This document shows positions 48,624 through 57,744 of a stretch of DNA of 64,000 nt, one piece after another. Numbering within the stretch: position 1 is the stretch's first letter; each line of letters starts with the position of its first letter. The stretch lies in contig NZ_CP094289.1 in NCBI RefSeq assembly GCF_022759505.1, positions 868,001 through 932,000 on the forward strand, given 5' to 3'. The translations under genes were made by a program, and so were the position numbers. Under the pieces are notes generated by a model. That model was given only the letters and a program-made list of their open reading frames with translations, had not been told where the DNA came from and ran no database searches. This DNA comes from Georgenia sp. TF02-10 (GTDB lineage: Bacteria; Actinomycetota; Actinomycetes; Actinomycetales; Actinomycetaceae).

Positions 48624-50405
48624 TCAGGAACCAGGGCGACGCAGCAGCGCCTCGATCTCGGCCCGGTCGGCTTTCAACTGAGCCGCGTCGGCTCGGGAGG
48701 GCCAGGGCCGTAGGTCGGTGACGATGGGTGGGGCGGCCCGCAGCAGGGTGACCCCGGTGCCGAACGGCAGGGTCCTGATCCGGTCCGGCGGAAGGATCGG
48801 CACCCGTCGCACCGAGCGTTGGTTGGAGCGAGTGCCGTGATCGCCGAGGGTCACAGAGTCGGTGTACTCGTCGCGTTCCCCGATCAAGGTGCTCAGGTCT
48901 TGGAGGTCGCGGCTGTTGGAGGTGCCGCCGAGGATGACCTTGACGATGGAGGCGTCCCAGATCGCTCCGGCGGCATTGTCGTTCCACTTGTCGCGCGCCT
49001 GCGCCAATGACTGCAACACAGGCAGGGTCGTGATGCCCGTGCCACCGCCCTCAGCCATCAACGTCGGCAAGCTCGGCAGGGGCGCGAGATTGCCGATCTC
49101 GTCCAGCGCCAGCAGCAGGGGCGGATCGAGGCGGGCGCCGGGTGAGCGAGCGGCGATCCGGCGGGCGGTCTCGATCAGGTCCTCGACAAACGCAGCCACC
49201 ATGGCGGCGGATGCCCCGGCGCCCGCGCCGGTGGCGAGCAGGTAGAGCGTGCCGCGGTCGCGGATAAAGGTTTCGGGGTCGAAGCTCTCACCGGGCCCGG
49301 GCGAGACTGCGTCCAGGACACGCGGATCGGCCAGTGCGCCGAGGGCCAGGGCGACGCCCTGCCAAATCGAATCCCGGGTCTTGGGGTCGGCGTCGATCAT
49401 CGCTCCGAGGGAGTCTGCCCACCCGGTGGCTGCCTGCGTGTTGTTGGTGAGGATCGCGACGGCTTCGGCGGCGGCGGAGGGGTCGAGGGTCCAGCGGAAC
49501 AGCTCGGCCGGTGGGCGGTGGTCGAGGGCTGCGGCGTGCAGGAGTGCTTGGAGGGCGGTGCGGGTCTTGCCTTCCCAGAAGCCGCCGGATTCGACCCCGC
49601 CAGCGGACAGGCCGGTCGCGGCCGAGAGGCCGGTGGCGCGGATCATTGCCGTGAGCGGGTCCTGACACCCGCGGATCGGTGACCAGCGCATCCCGGCGGG
49701 GATGCCCTCGGCGAGGTGTTGGGGGTCGAACACCGCCACGGGGCCGAGGCGCTGTCTGGCGCGGAGGGTAGCGGTGAGGTTGTCCGGCCGCGTGCTGGTG
49801 GTGACGACGGCGCCGGGCGCGTCGAGGATCGCGGGGATGACGATGTGCAGGCCCTTGCCCGAGCGCGGGGGGCCGATGAGCAGGATGGAGTCCTCCACCG
49901 ACGCCCACACCTCGCGTCCCTTGGACGCGCCGATCCGATACCCGACATCACCGGGTGCGGGTTTATCGAGGGATGGGCGCAGTGTCGCGACCCTGCGGAG
50001 CAGCGCCTTCGCGGACGCGGTCTGGGCGACTTCATGGGCCGTGGCGGTGCCGGCAAGGCGGCGCGGGTCGGCCTCGACCCTGCGGGAATGGCGGCGCAGC
50101 CGCACCCACGCCCATCCGATACCGCTGGCGAGTCCCGCCAGGAGCAACCCGGTGACAGTCCAATAGGCGACCGGAGACAGCCCGTCGGCCCCGAGCGCGC
50201 CCGCCGGGTTGCTGGGGTTGAACAGCACTCCGAGCCCGGACGCGGGGCCAGCCTCGGGTTGGGGTGTGCCGGTGAGGAACGCGGCTACGGACCCGGAGGC
50301 GCGGAGGATGAGCGCGATCCCGAACATCCCCACCAGGGCGATCAGCGCGGCGTTGGTCAGCTCGTCACCGAACGACCCGGCCTGCCGCCCGGAGGGGGTG
50401 CTCAC
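48624..50405 (-). CDS. VirD4/TraG-type conjugative coupling ATPase
   Basis: A 593-residue type IV coupling protein that brings the relaxosome to the transfer channel and pumps DNA. Two membrane helices lie at about residues 20-35 and 82-100. Walker A is GPPRSGKG (residues 178-185), and Walker B is LLLALDEIGNLAPLPSLPTL. SNSRDLQDLSTLIGERDEYT is a TraG-family segment. The start overlaps the stop of the upstream gene by 4 bases. It is the best evidence that the element is self-transmissible. Confidence 0.93.
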   Translation of the reverse strand: MSTPSGRQAGSFGDELTNAALIALVGMFGIALILRASGSVAAFLTGTPQPEAGPASGLGVLFNPSNPAGALGADGLSPVAYWTVTGLLLAGLASGIGWAWVRLRRHSRRVEADPRRLAGTATAHEVAQTASAKALLRRVATLRPSLDKPAPGDVGYRIGASKGREVWASVEDSILLIGPPRSGKGLHIVIPAILDAPGAVVTTSTRPDNLTATLRARQRLGPVAVFDPQHLAEGIPAGMRWSPIRGCQDPLTAMIRATGLSAATGLSAGGVESGGFWEGKTRTALQALLHAAALDHRPPAELFRWTLDPSAAAEAVAILTNNTQAATGWADSLGAMIDADPKTRDSIWQGVALALGALADPRVLDAVSPGPGESFDPETFIRDRGTLYLLATGAGAGASAAMVAAFVEDLIETARRIAARSPGARLDPPLLLALDEIGNLAPLPSLPTLMAEGGGTGITTLPVLQSLAQARDKWNDNAAGAIWDASIVKVILGGTSNSRDLQDLSTLIGERDEYTDSVTLGDHGTRSNQRSVRRVPILPPDRIRTLPFGTGVTLLRAAPPIVTDLRPWPSRADAAQLKADRAEIEALLRRPGS

Positions 50406-50974
50406 GGCAGCCGCCGCACGTGGATCGTGCCCGAGATGCGGCCGAACAGCATCACCTCGCCGCCGCCATCGGGCAGCAGCGGCCGAAGCCGACCGCGGTC
50501 CAGCAGCGTGCGGGCATGACCAGTGTCGGTCGCGTCGGTGTGGGAAACGATGACCGCGACGGCGACGTCCTCACCGGGCACGAACCCCTCGCCGCTCACT
50601 TCGACCAGGTCCGGCCGCCGCTTGCTTCTGCTCGTGAACTGCGTGGTCCGTTCGTCCTCCGCCTCGGGCTGCGCCTCGATCTCTGACGGTTCGGGCCTGG
50701 TGCGGCGATGGGCGCGGATCACGTCGGTGAACACGCTCCCGTCATTCTCGTGCACTTCGATGCGCACTGTGATGGTCCGGTCCCGGGTGAGCAGATCCAG
50801 CAGGGGCCCGAAGGTGCTTCGCGTCCACGCTTCACCCTCCGGGGGTGGCAGGTCGGTGCCGTCGATGGTGACGTCCAGGGCGCCGGTCTCGGTGACGCTG
50901 ATGACCGCGTGCGGCAGCACGACCGGCGTCTCCTCCGGTTCCGGCCGATTCGTGCGGCGCGTTTTGCGGGTCAT
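50402..50974 (-). CDS. ICE transfer-operon protein of unknown function
   Basis: A 190-residue soluble protein, acidic and Thr/Arg-rich. It has a beta-rich first part (VISVTETGALDVTIDGTDLP then WTRSTFGPLLDLLTRDRTIT and VRIEVHENDGSVFTDVI), a charged linker, and a second beta domain ending MLFGRISGTIHVRRLP. I do not recognise it. It is wedged between the VirB4-like ATPase and the coupling protein with 1- and 4-base overlaps, so it is made in step with them and may link the two ATPases. Confidence 0.75.
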   Translation of the reverse strand: MTRKTRRTNRPEPEETPVVLPHAVISVTETGALDVTIDGTDLPPPEGEAWTRSTFGPLLDLLTRDRTITVRIEVHENDGSVFTDVIRAHRRTRPEPSEIEAQPEAEDERTTQFTSRSKRRPDLVEVSGEGFVPGEDVAVAVIVSHTDATDTGHARTLLDRGRLRPLLPDGGGEVMLFGRISGTIHVRRLP

Positions 50975-52461
50975 CACTTCACCCCTGAGGTCAGTCGCGA
51001 GCTGGTGTCGAACAGTGCCAGTTCGGCGGGATGGAGCTGGTGCTGGGTGACGAAGGCCCGATCCTTGATCCGCCACAGCCCCTGCCCGACACCCAGGCCC
51101 GGGAGGAGCTTCTGCTCGGTGCCGGTCAGGCCAAGCGCTTGGGCGGTGGGGCCGAGCTGGTCGGATTCCTGCCGGTAGACGATCCGGGTCTCGGCATTGG
51201 CCAGCAGACTGTTGGCGAGGGATCGCATGGCGGAGCCGGCGTCGCCGACGTTGTCCAGGTCGGAGAGTTTGTGGAAGATCAGCATGTTCGCGATCCCGTA
51301 ATGCCGCGCGAGACGCCAGTGGGCGTCCATCCGCTTCAACAAGGCCGGGTGGGACATCAGCCGCCACGCTTCGTCGTAGATCACCCACCGCTGCCCGCCG
51401 TTGGGGTCCAGCAGCGCGGACTCCATCCACGCCGACGAGCAGGTCATCAACACCGAGATCAATGTGCTGTTCTCGGTGACACGGGACAGGTCGAGGCTGA
51501 TCATCGGCAGGCTGGGGTCGAACCGGACCGTGCTGGGGCCGTCGAACAGGCCCGCGAGGTCACCGGCGACCAGGCGGCGCAGGGCATGGCCGACGAGCCG
51601 TCCGTCCTCGGCCAACCTGCCGTCGGCGGCCTCGTCCGGGGTGAGGATGCGGTCGACGACCATCGGCAAGATCGGCACAGTGTTCTGGGCGACGACTGCG
51701 GTCAGGGCGAGGTCGATCGCGGTGTGCTCCAACGGCGTCAACCCGCGGGCCAGGACGGTCTCGGCCAGGGCACCGATGAGGTCGCGACGGCGGGAGGCGA
51801 CCGTGATGGCCCACTCCCGATCCGACAGCCCGGCGGACCGGTGACCTTCATCGAGAGGGTTGAGTCTCGTGCTCAGGCCGTGGCCGAGGACGATCGCCCG
51901 TCCGCCGACTGCATTGGCGACGGCGGTGTGCTCGCCCTTCGGGTCACCGGGGACGTAGACGCGGCGCCCGAACGGCAGCGACCGCGTGTAGAGCGATTTC
52001 GCCAGCGAGGACTTGCCCGAGCCCACGATCCCGGCAAGGACCACGTTGGGGGCGGTGATGATCCCGCGGGCGTAGAGCACCCAGGGGTCGTAGACGAACG
52101 AGCCGCCAGAGTAGAGGTCTTGACCGACGAACACCCCGTCGGCGCCGAGGCCGCCTTCGGCGACGAACGGGTAGGCCCCGGCCAACGTGGCCGACGTGTC
52201 CTGATGGCGTGGGAGCCGGAACCTGCCTGGAGTGCGCAGCGCCGCCGGGCCGGGCTCACCGGCGGCAGGCAGGTACGTGGTCGCGCGCCGTTCACTGCGT
52301 TCCGCGTCGGCCTTCGCGCGCGCGGCAGCCTGCTCCGCGCGGTGCTGTTCGGCCCGCAGTGTTGTGGCGGCCCGCCGGCGTTGTGTGCGCAGTCTGCGGC
52401 GTTCAGCGGCCGGGGCGACCAGGACGGAGGCGTGCAGCCGCTCGGTCTCTCGTGCGCTCAT
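50974..52461 (-). CDS. VirB4/TraC-like transfer ATPase (ATPase half)
   Basis: A 495-residue AAA+ ATPase. A coiled, Arg/Ala-rich N-terminus (about residues 15-60) leads to the motor domain: Walker A LAGIVGSGKSS (residues 143-152), Walker B QRWVIYDEAWRLMSHPALLK, and downstream FHKLSDLDNVGDAGSAMRSL. These are VirB4 C-domain features. The usual VirB4 N-domain is missing; the SCO6880-family protein encoded two genes upstream probably supplies it. The short overlaps at both ends indicate coupled translation. Confidence 0.9.
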   Translation of the reverse strand: MSARETERLHASVLVAPAAERRRLRTQRRRAATTLRAEQHRAEQAAARAKADAERSERRATTYLPAAGEPGPAALRTPGRFRLPRHQDTSATLAGAYPFVAEGGLGADGVFVGQDLYSGGSFVYDPWVLYARGIITAPNVVLAGIVGSGKSSLAKSLYTRSLPFGRRVYVPGDPKGEHTAVANAVGGRAIVLGHGLSTRLNPLDEGHRSAGLSDREWAITVASRRRDLIGALAETVLARGLTPLEHTAIDLALTAVVAQNTVPILPMVVDRILTPDEAADGRLAEDGRLVGHALRRLVAGDLAGLFDGPSTVRFDPSLPMISLDLSRVTENSTLISVLMTCSSAWMESALLDPNGGQRWVIYDEAWRLMSHPALLKRMDAHWRLARHYGIANMLIFHKLSDLDNVGDAGSAMRSLANSLLANAETRIVYRQESDQLGPTAQALGLTGTEQKLLPGLGVGQGLWRIKDRAFVTQHQLHPAELALFDTSSRLTSGVK

Positions 52462-53324
52462 AGCGACAGCCCCCGCCCAGTCGACCCCGGGGAGCGGGTC
52501 GGACCGGCGAACCAGTCCCGGTCCACGCCCGCCGGCCTCTCCTGCGTCCGCGCGGAGGCGGGTGTCGCCGAGGACCTTGGCGTGCTTGCATCGAGTGGCC
52601 CGACGCCGCTGATGGCCTCTCGCGCGGTCACCACGTCGGTCTCATCCAGGCCCGCGTCGGACATCGCGGCGGGATGTGAGCGTAGGAGGCTGACGTGGCC
52701 CATGAGCGGGTTGTAGGTGAGGGTGTAGTCACCGTCGGTGACCGTCCGGTCGAGCTGGCCGGTGGGTGGTTCGTCGTAGACGTACCCGTTCTCCAGTGCC
52801 GCGTCGGTGGTCTCGTCCCCGTAGTCCCAACCGCGCAGGTACTCGATGGCCGCGTCGGAGCCGTCGCGGTCGATGAGGTCGAGCACCTCGTCGGCCTCGG
52901 CGCCTTGGTGGAAGACCACGCTGATCCAGCGCCGCGGTGCTTCGGTGGACACTGCCTCCCGGTCCAGTTCGTGGGCTGGAGCGTGCCAGGCCACGCGTCC
53001 CGAATGGGTCATCGCAGCATTGACGCGCTCCTCGACTCCATCGAGGAGTGTTCCGGCGTGGTGCAGGTCGTCTGCCGCGGCGAGGGCTTCGGCCGCACCG
53101 ATCGCGTGGTCACCGTCATCGTCGTGAGCGCGGTCGCGATGAGCCAGATGTGCGGAGCCGAGCTGGTCGAGCACCTGGCGCAGCGACCGGACCCTGGAGA
53201 GGAGGTCACCGAGCACGCCGTAGGTGTCGGCGGGGTTGTCGAAGACCCGGCTGGCGTGCGCGAGCCCGCGCAGCGCCTCGGATGCTTCGGCAGCATCCTG
53301 GAGTGGGTCGTGATACGTGGGCAT
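52458..53324 (-). CDS. ICE protein of unknown function between SCO6880 and VirB4-like genes
   Basis: A 288-residue soluble protein. The N-terminal half is helical (DPLQDAAEASEALRGLAHAS, LLSRVRSLRQVLDQLGSAHL, and a His/Asp-rich RDRAHDDDGDHAIG). A middle segment, RRWISVVFHQGAEADEVLDL then IDRDGSDAAIEYLRGWDYGD, resembles a small alpha/beta domain. The end is Thr/Pro/Ser-rich. I cannot name a family. It starts at the ATG at 53324, preceded by a CAGGTGCAC motif at 53377, and overlaps the VirB4-like gene by 4 bases. Confidence 0.75.
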   Translation of the reverse strand: MPTYHDPLQDAAEASEALRGLAHASRVFDNPADTYGVLGDLLSRVRSLRQVLDQLGSAHLAHRDRAHDDDGDHAIGAAEALAAADDLHHAGTLLDGVEERVNAAMTHSGRVAWHAPAHELDREAVSTEAPRRWISVVFHQGAEADEVLDLIDRDGSDAAIEYLRGWDYGDETTDAALENGYVYDEPPTGQLDRTVTDGDYTLTYNPLMGHVSLLRSHPAAMSDAGLDETDVVTAREAISGVGPLDASTPRSSATPASARTQERPAGVDRDWFAGPTRSPGSTGRGLSL

Positions 53325-53376
53325 GAGCGGCCTCCTGTGACAAGCGCGAAAGCCCCGGGCATCCGGGGTCGACTGC

Positions 53377-53385
53377 CAGGTGCAC
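53377..53385. promoter_or_regulatory. CAGGTGCAC motif
   Basis: Located 53 bases before the ATG of the minus-strand gene starting at 53324. One of five related sites (48591, 53377, 56820, 60122, 62106). Confidence 0.5.
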
Positions 53386-53425
53386 GCGCGCCCCCACCGC
53401 GCAACGGGCCGGTGTGTGCTGGGCG

Positions 53426-54889
53426 TCAGATGCATCGGCACAGCGGCAGTGCCGCGGCGGTGAACGCGGCGGCCTGCTGTCCCACGAGCAGCCGGGTCTC
53501 GCAGGAGGCTTGGATCGCGGCCTGCTCGATCGCGGCCACCCCGGCGTCCAGTTCCTCGACGGTGGGTGCGGAGACGCTGAGGAGGCCGGTGAACCGCAGC
53601 ACCCCGTGGCCGGCGGTCAGGTCGGCTTCCTGCTGGAGCACGTCGTGGTACTCGGCGGTCTGGGTGGCGTCTTCGATCTGCCCGATCTTCGCCCGCTGCG
53701 CTTGGTCGGAGATGTGCTCGACCTTCTTCTTCCGGATGTCCCGGGCGGCCTGGTCCGAGCGCATTGGGGTGCACAGCAGCGAGAACGAGCGTTGGATGCC
53801 GGTGGACAGCAGCACCGGAGACAGGAAACCGGGGTAGACCATCGAGCGCGGCCACTCGCTGATCCACAGCACCGCGTGGTGGGCAGAGTCGGTGCGCAAC
53901 CGGGCCCAGGACTCGGTGACGGCCACGGGGCCGGCGGTAGCGAGGTGCTGGCCGAGTTCGCCGTGGCGCTCCAGAGTCGCGGCGATCGCCGGGTCGTACG
54001 CGCTGCGCAGGATCACCGCGATCTGTCCCGGGCTCAACCAGCCGGAGGGTTTCAGGTCGGCGGAGCGCAGCGCCGCGACCAGGGTGGACATCTCCTGACG
54101 CAGCACGGCAGCGGCTCCGCGGATGCCGCCACCGGCGGTCCTGATCTGTCGCGCCGCGGTCTTCATATCCAATGACAGGGACAGGGTGGTGGCGTGCCGT
54201 TCCCCGGCCGGCCCGGCACGCTCGATCAGTTCCGCGTACGTGGTCGCGGCCCAGGTGTCGTCGGCGGTGCCGTGGGAGGCCCACCATTCGGCCAGCCCGG
54301 TGCCGGAGTCCGGCAGCGTCCGTTCCAGGACCTGGAGGGTGGCGACCCGCCCGGAGCGACACACCGTGGCCAGCACCCGGCCCCAGGAGGTGACCCGGCG
54401 TTCCTGCTCACCCGGGTCGAGGAGCACGAACGCCGGATGGGTCACCTCGCACACCACGGTGAGGGTCGCGGCGTGGGGGTCGTGGATCATCCCGGCGCCG
54501 GTGTCGGGGTCGGTGTACTCGCGCAACCGGGCCATGTCGCCGGGCAGCGCGAGCGTGCCGACCGGCCGGGGTGCCACGATGCGGCGCCGGTAGAGCAGCT
54601 GGCCCGCGGTGGTGCGCCACAGCCACCAGCACGCCACCGGCAGCCACTCCACCGCCGGGCGCCCGGCGACGGGTATCCACGTCAGCGCGGCGGCGAGCAC
54701 CCAGACGGGAGCGGTGTAGGCCAGCAGGATGCCACCGCCGGCATACAGGGCGCCGACGACGGCGAGGACACCGGTGGCGAGGGTGATCAGCTGGGCCAGC
54801 GACAGGCCGAGGAGGATGCCGCGGCGGGTGAGGCGGGAGAACTTGACCGGCACCAGCTCCGTGGCGGACTCCTTCTGCTTTGAGGTCAT
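53426..54889 (-). CDS. SCO6880-family conjugation protein (PrgI/VirB4-N-like)
   Basis: A 487-residue protein with two membrane helices near the start (LSLAQLITLATGVLAVVGAL, ILLAYTAPVWVLAAALTWIP), then a cytoplasmic domain: PVGTLALPGDMARLREYTDP, HPAFVLLDPGEQERRVTSWG, YAELIERAG and a long MKTAARQIRTAGGG region. This is the arrangement of the actinobacterial SCO6880 family, which combines a VirB3/PrgI-like membrane part with the VirB4 N-terminal domain and no ATPase motifs. The ATPase half is encoded separately downstream. It follows the VirB6-like gene by 7 bases. Confidence 0.88.
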   Translation of the reverse strand: MTSKQKESATELVPVKFSRLTRRGILLGLSLAQLITLATGVLAVVGALYAGGGILLAYTAPVWVLAAALTWIPVAGRPAVEWLPVACWWLWRTTAGQLLYRRRIVAPRPVGTLALPGDMARLREYTDPDTGAGMIHDPHAATLTVVCEVTHPAFVLLDPGEQERRVTSWGRVLATVCRSGRVATLQVLERTLPDSGTGLAEWWASHGTADDTWAATTYAELIERAGPAGERHATTLSLSLDMKTAARQIRTAGGGIRGAAAVLRQEMSTLVAALRSADLKPSGWLSPGQIAVILRSAYDPAIAATLERHGELGQHLATAGPVAVTESWARLRTDSAHHAVLWISEWPRSMVYPGFLSPVLLSTGIQRSFSLLCTPMRSDQAARDIRKKKVEHISDQAQRAKIGQIEDATQTAEYHDVLQQEADLTAGHGVLRFTGLLSVSAPTVEELDAGVAAIEQAAIQASCETRLLVGQQAAAFTAAALPLCRCI

Positions 54890-54896
54890 GGCCGTC

Positions 54897-56405
54897 TCAG
54901 TCCTTCCCGGTCGACTTTGGCGCTGGCGGACCGGTCGGCTTCGGCGCCGGCGGCGGGGCCGGCTTCAGCGCACGCGGCTCAGGTTGTGCCGGGCCCGGAC
55001 CGGCTGTCGGTGTCTTCGGCTCGGTCGGAGGTGGAGCCTTCGTGGTCGGTGCGGACGGTGTCGGGGACGCCGCTGGAGGGGGTGTGGTGCCGGTTTGCCC
55101 GGCGTCGTCGGCGGCAGTCTCGGCCTGGTTGCCGAGGGCCGTGCCGGCTTTCGGCCCGGCGGTCGCCGCGTCCTTGGCGACCTTCGCGGCGATCACCGCT
55201 GCCGCGGCCGGTCCCGCCGCCGCAGTTCCCGCACCGGCTCCCGCTCCGGCGCCGCCGCTGGCGCTGGCTCCGGCGGACCCACCGGCGGAGCTAGCGCCTC
55301 CCGCGGCACCGGTACTGCCCCCGGATGCCTGGGGTGTGGAGGTCTTGGCCTGGCGCGGCGTCTTTCCACCGCCCCCACCGCTCCCACTGCCGCCGCCACC
55401 GGTCTCGTTACCGCCGCTGCTGGTGCCGCCGTCGAGGACCTTCTTCGGGCCGTCGCCGGCCGGTTTCGTGGGGGTGGGGACGGGCCGGTTGAGGGCCTGC
55501 TTGGCGTCTTGTTCAGAACCGATCGCGTGGTACATGTCGAACCCGATGAAACTGATGAACTTGTACGTCAGGTAGGGGGCGAACGCGGCCATCGCCATCA
55601 GCACGATCCCCGCCAACGGGTCACTGATCGAGGACAGGTCCGCATCGATCGGTGCCGACACCTGCGTGACGGCGACGAGGAACATCACGACCAGGACGAG
55701 CTTGGAGCAGATCAGCGCGATGACGAACATCGCCCACTTCCCGATCCACCCCCGGCTGGCGTCCCACGACGCGCCGGAGAACGCCAGGGGTGCGAACACG
55801 ATCGCCACCAACAACAGCGCCTTCCTGATCAGGAGGGATAGCCACACGATGGCAGCGGCGGCGATCGCCAGGCCGGCGAGGAAGATCGTGATGATCGCAC
55901 CCACACCGGGCGCGGCGATGTTGATCCCGACCAGGCCCGCGGCCAGCAGCGTGATCTTGTCGCCCATGGACTCGGTGGTCTCTCCGGCGGCCTGGATGAT
56001 CCCGACACAGAGCTGGTCGACGATCTCCAGCAGCAACGCTGTCAGCGTGATCACTACGAAGGACCCGAGCACGGACTTCGCCAACCCGAGGGCGGCCCGA
56101 GACAAAGCGGTCGGGTCACGGCGGACCAGGCCGGTGATCAATTGGAGGCAGAAGAAGATCAGCATCACGAACACGGCGATGCCGAACAGCAGGTTGTAGA
56201 CCGCCACGTACTCGGGCCGGGTGACGTCGACGAGGGTGGTGGTGTCGAACACCGCCCAGACGGCCTCGAACAGCCAGCCGGCGGCGGCACCCATCGCCTG
56301 GGCGAGCCAGTCGAACGGGGCCGCGACCAAGCTCGCGGCGGCTTCGCCGGCGGTGTCGCACACGGCCGAGATGACGGGGATATCGCACACACCCACCGCA
56401 ATCAC
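54897..56405 (-). CDS. VirB6/TrbL-like channel protein with Ala/Gly/Pro-rich tail
   Basis: A 502-residue polytopic membrane protein. It opens with two amphipathic segments carrying Cys (VGVCDIPVISAVCDTAGEAA). Six or seven helices span residues 60-310 (for example YNLLFGIAVFVMLIFFCLQL, IITIFLAGLAIAAAAIVWLS, ALLLVAIVFAPLAFSGASWD). After residue 325 the tail is Gly/Ala/Ser/Pro-rich low complexity. TrbL/VirB6 proteins form the inner-membrane part of the transfer pore. It follows the first VirB2-like gene in the same operon. Confidence 0.87.
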   Translation of the reverse strand: MIAVGVCDIPVISAVCDTAGEAAASLVAAPFDWLAQAMGAAAGWLFEAVWAVFDTTTLVDVTRPEYVAVYNLLFGIAVFVMLIFFCLQLITGLVRRDPTALSRAALGLAKSVLGSFVVITLTALLLEIVDQLCVGIIQAAGETTESMGDKITLLAAGLVGINIAAPGVGAIITIFLAGLAIAAAAIVWLSLLIRKALLLVAIVFAPLAFSGASWDASRGWIGKWAMFVIALICSKLVLVVMFLVAVTQVSAPIDADLSSISDPLAGIVLMAMAAFAPYLTYKFISFIGFDMYHAIGSEQDAKQALNRPVPTPTKPAGDGPKKVLDGGTSSGGNETGGGGSGSGGGGGKTPRQAKTSTPQASGGSTGAAGGASSAGGSAGASASGGAGAGAGAGTAAAGPAAAAVIAAKVAKDAATAGPKAGTALGNQAETAADDAGQTGTTPPPAASPTPSAPTTKAPPPTEPKTPTAGPGPAQPEPRALKPAPPPAPKPTGPPAPKSTGKD

Positions 56406-56435
56406 TCCTTCACGGGGTCGAGACGGCCGGTCGTG

Positions 56436-56774
56436 TCAGACCTGCTGGCCGACGTCCCAGAAGAAGTTGATCAACGTCACCGAGGCACCGCAGATCACCG
56501 CGGCCCCGCAACTGACGAGGACGCCCATCTTCCCGCGGCCCGCCAAGTGCGGGTTGGAGGAGTTGGCGCCGAATCCCCACACGATGGCGGAGATGATCAG
56601 CGCGAGGACGGACAGGATCAGACCGATGGTCATCACCGCGCCGACGATGGTGCGCAATTGGGCGATGCCGGGCAGGCCGTCATCGTTGGGGGAGATGTCG
56701 ACATCCATCGGTACCAGGGCCGGCAGCGCGGCAAATGTGGTGGCGGTGTCGGTGATCAGGGTCAGGGCGGTCAT
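56436..56774 (-). CDS. VirB2-like small membrane protein A (DUF6112 type)
   Basis: A 112-residue protein with an extracytoplasmic start (PMDVDISPNDDGLPGIAQLR) and two membrane helices (VGAVMTIGLILSVLALIISA, VLVSCGAAVICGASVTLINF) joined by a short basic loop, GANSSNPHLAGRGKMG. This layout matches pilin-like VirB2 proteins of actinobacterial conjugation systems. It is paralogous to the protein encoded at 57473-57739. The ATG at 56774 is preceded by the CAGGTGCAC motif at 56820. Confidence 0.82.
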   Translation of the reverse strand: MTALTLITDTATTFAALPALVPMDVDISPNDDGLPGIAQLRTIVGAVMTIGLILSVLALIISAIVWGFGANSSNPHLAGRGKMGVLVSCGAAVICGASVTLINFFWDVGQQV

Positions 56775-56819
56775 GGCGGGGTGCTCCTTAGGCGCGCGAG
56801 GGCAGGGGTTCTCGCTCTT

Positions 56820-56828
56820 CAGGTGCAC
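56820..56828. promoter_or_regulatory. CAGGTGCAC motif
   Basis: Lies 46 bases before the ATG of the minus-strand DUF6112-type gene, in the divergent gap with the methyltransferase gene. Confidence 0.5.
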
Positions 56829-56854
56829 GGACGTCGTCATACCGGGTTCGTAGG

Positions 56855-57469
56855 ATGGTCAGGGTGAGGATCGAGACGGTGCGCGAGGCGTACGCGCGAC
56901 GTGCCGGGGAGTACATCTCCCGGCTCGGGTCGATCGATGCGACGGCACTGGTAGACCAGGAGTTGATCGAGGCGTGGGGTCGTAGCGTCCACGGGCCGGT
57001 GCTGGATGTCGGATGCGGGCCCGGGCACTGGGCCGGTTTTCTGCACCAGGCCGGCGTCGAGGTGACGGGGATCGATCCGGTGCCGGAGTTCATCGACCAC
57101 GCCCGCGCCCGATTCCCCGATGTTCCCGTCCAGGTCGGGCGGGCCGAGGTGCTTGATGTGGACGACGCCAGCGTGGGTGGCATCCTGGCGTGGTACTCGC
57201 TGATTCACGCCCACCCCGCCCGCATCAGTTCGGTGTTCGACGAGTTCGCCCGTGCCCTGCGTCCCGGCGGCACCCTGCTAGTGGGCTTCTTCGCCGGCGC
57301 TGACCTCACCGAGTTTGACCACGCGGTGACCACCGCCTACTTTTGGCCCACGGATGCGCTGCGCGCGGTGATCGAGGACGCTGGTTTCACCGTGGTCGCC
57401 ACCCACACCCGAACCGACCCGGGGGCGCGCCGACATGGCGACCTCATCGCCCAGCGCCTCCGGTCGTGA
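56855..57469 (+). CDS. Class I SAM-dependent methyltransferase (cargo)
   Basis: A 204-residue methyltransferase of the UbiE/Methyltransf_11 type. Motif I is VLDVGCGPGHWAGFLHQAG; the acidic residue after the next strand lies in VTGIDPVPEFI; the post-I motif region (GRAEVLDVDDASVGGILAWY) and the ALRPGGTLLVGFF strand are clear. The acceptor is unknown. It is the only plus-strand gene among the transfer genes, inserted between the two paralogous membrane proteins, hence probably cargo rather than transfer machinery. A GTG at 56864 is an alternative start. Its 3' end stops 3 bases before the convergent gene. Confidence 0.88.
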   Translation: MVRVRIETVREAYARRAGEYISRLGSIDATALVDQELIEAWGRSVHGPVLDVGCGPGHWAGFLHQAGVEVTGIDPVPEFIDHARARFPDVPVQVGRAEVLDVDDASVGGILAWYSLIHAHPARISSVFDEFARALRPGGTLLVGFFAGADLTEFDHAVTTAYFWPTDALRAVIEDAGFTVVATHTRTDPGARRHGDLIAQRLRS

Positions 57470-57472
57470 CGC

Positions 57473-57739
57473 TTACAGCGTCTGCCCGAGGTCGATCAGC
57501 CAGTTCATCCACGCCACCCCACCCCCAGCGAGGACCGCAGCGCCAACGGCGGTCCATGCGCCGGTGCGCGCCTTGCTGGCCGCAGCATGGTGACCGTTGG
57601 CAGTGGCCAGCGCCCAGACGATGGCGCAGACGATGAGCATGAGCACGGCCGTGATGAGCACGAACGTCAGCAGCGCCCCGATTACCGCGCGCAGGTCACC
57701 GATCCCGCCGATCCCGTCGAAGTCGGGAAACACGTCCAT
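57473..57739 (-). CDS. VirB2-like small membrane protein B (DUF6112 type)
   Basis: An 88-residue protein with two membrane helices (VIGALLTFVLITAVLMLIVC, GAAVLAGGGVAWMNWLIDLG) and the same plan as the protein at 56436-56774: GIxxLRxxIGAxxT at the start, AIVW before the loop, and WxxDxGQ at the end. It is shorter because it lacks the extra N-terminal 25 residues. It lies 5 bases downstream of the wall-hydrolase gene on the same strand. The pair may form a heteromeric pilus or channel subunit. Confidence 0.82.
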   Translation of the reverse strand: MDVFPDFDGIGGIGDLRAVIGALLTFVLITAVLMLIVCAIVWALATANGHHAAASKARTGAWTAVGAAVLAGGGVAWMNWLIDLGQTL

Positions 57740-57744
57740 GCCGC

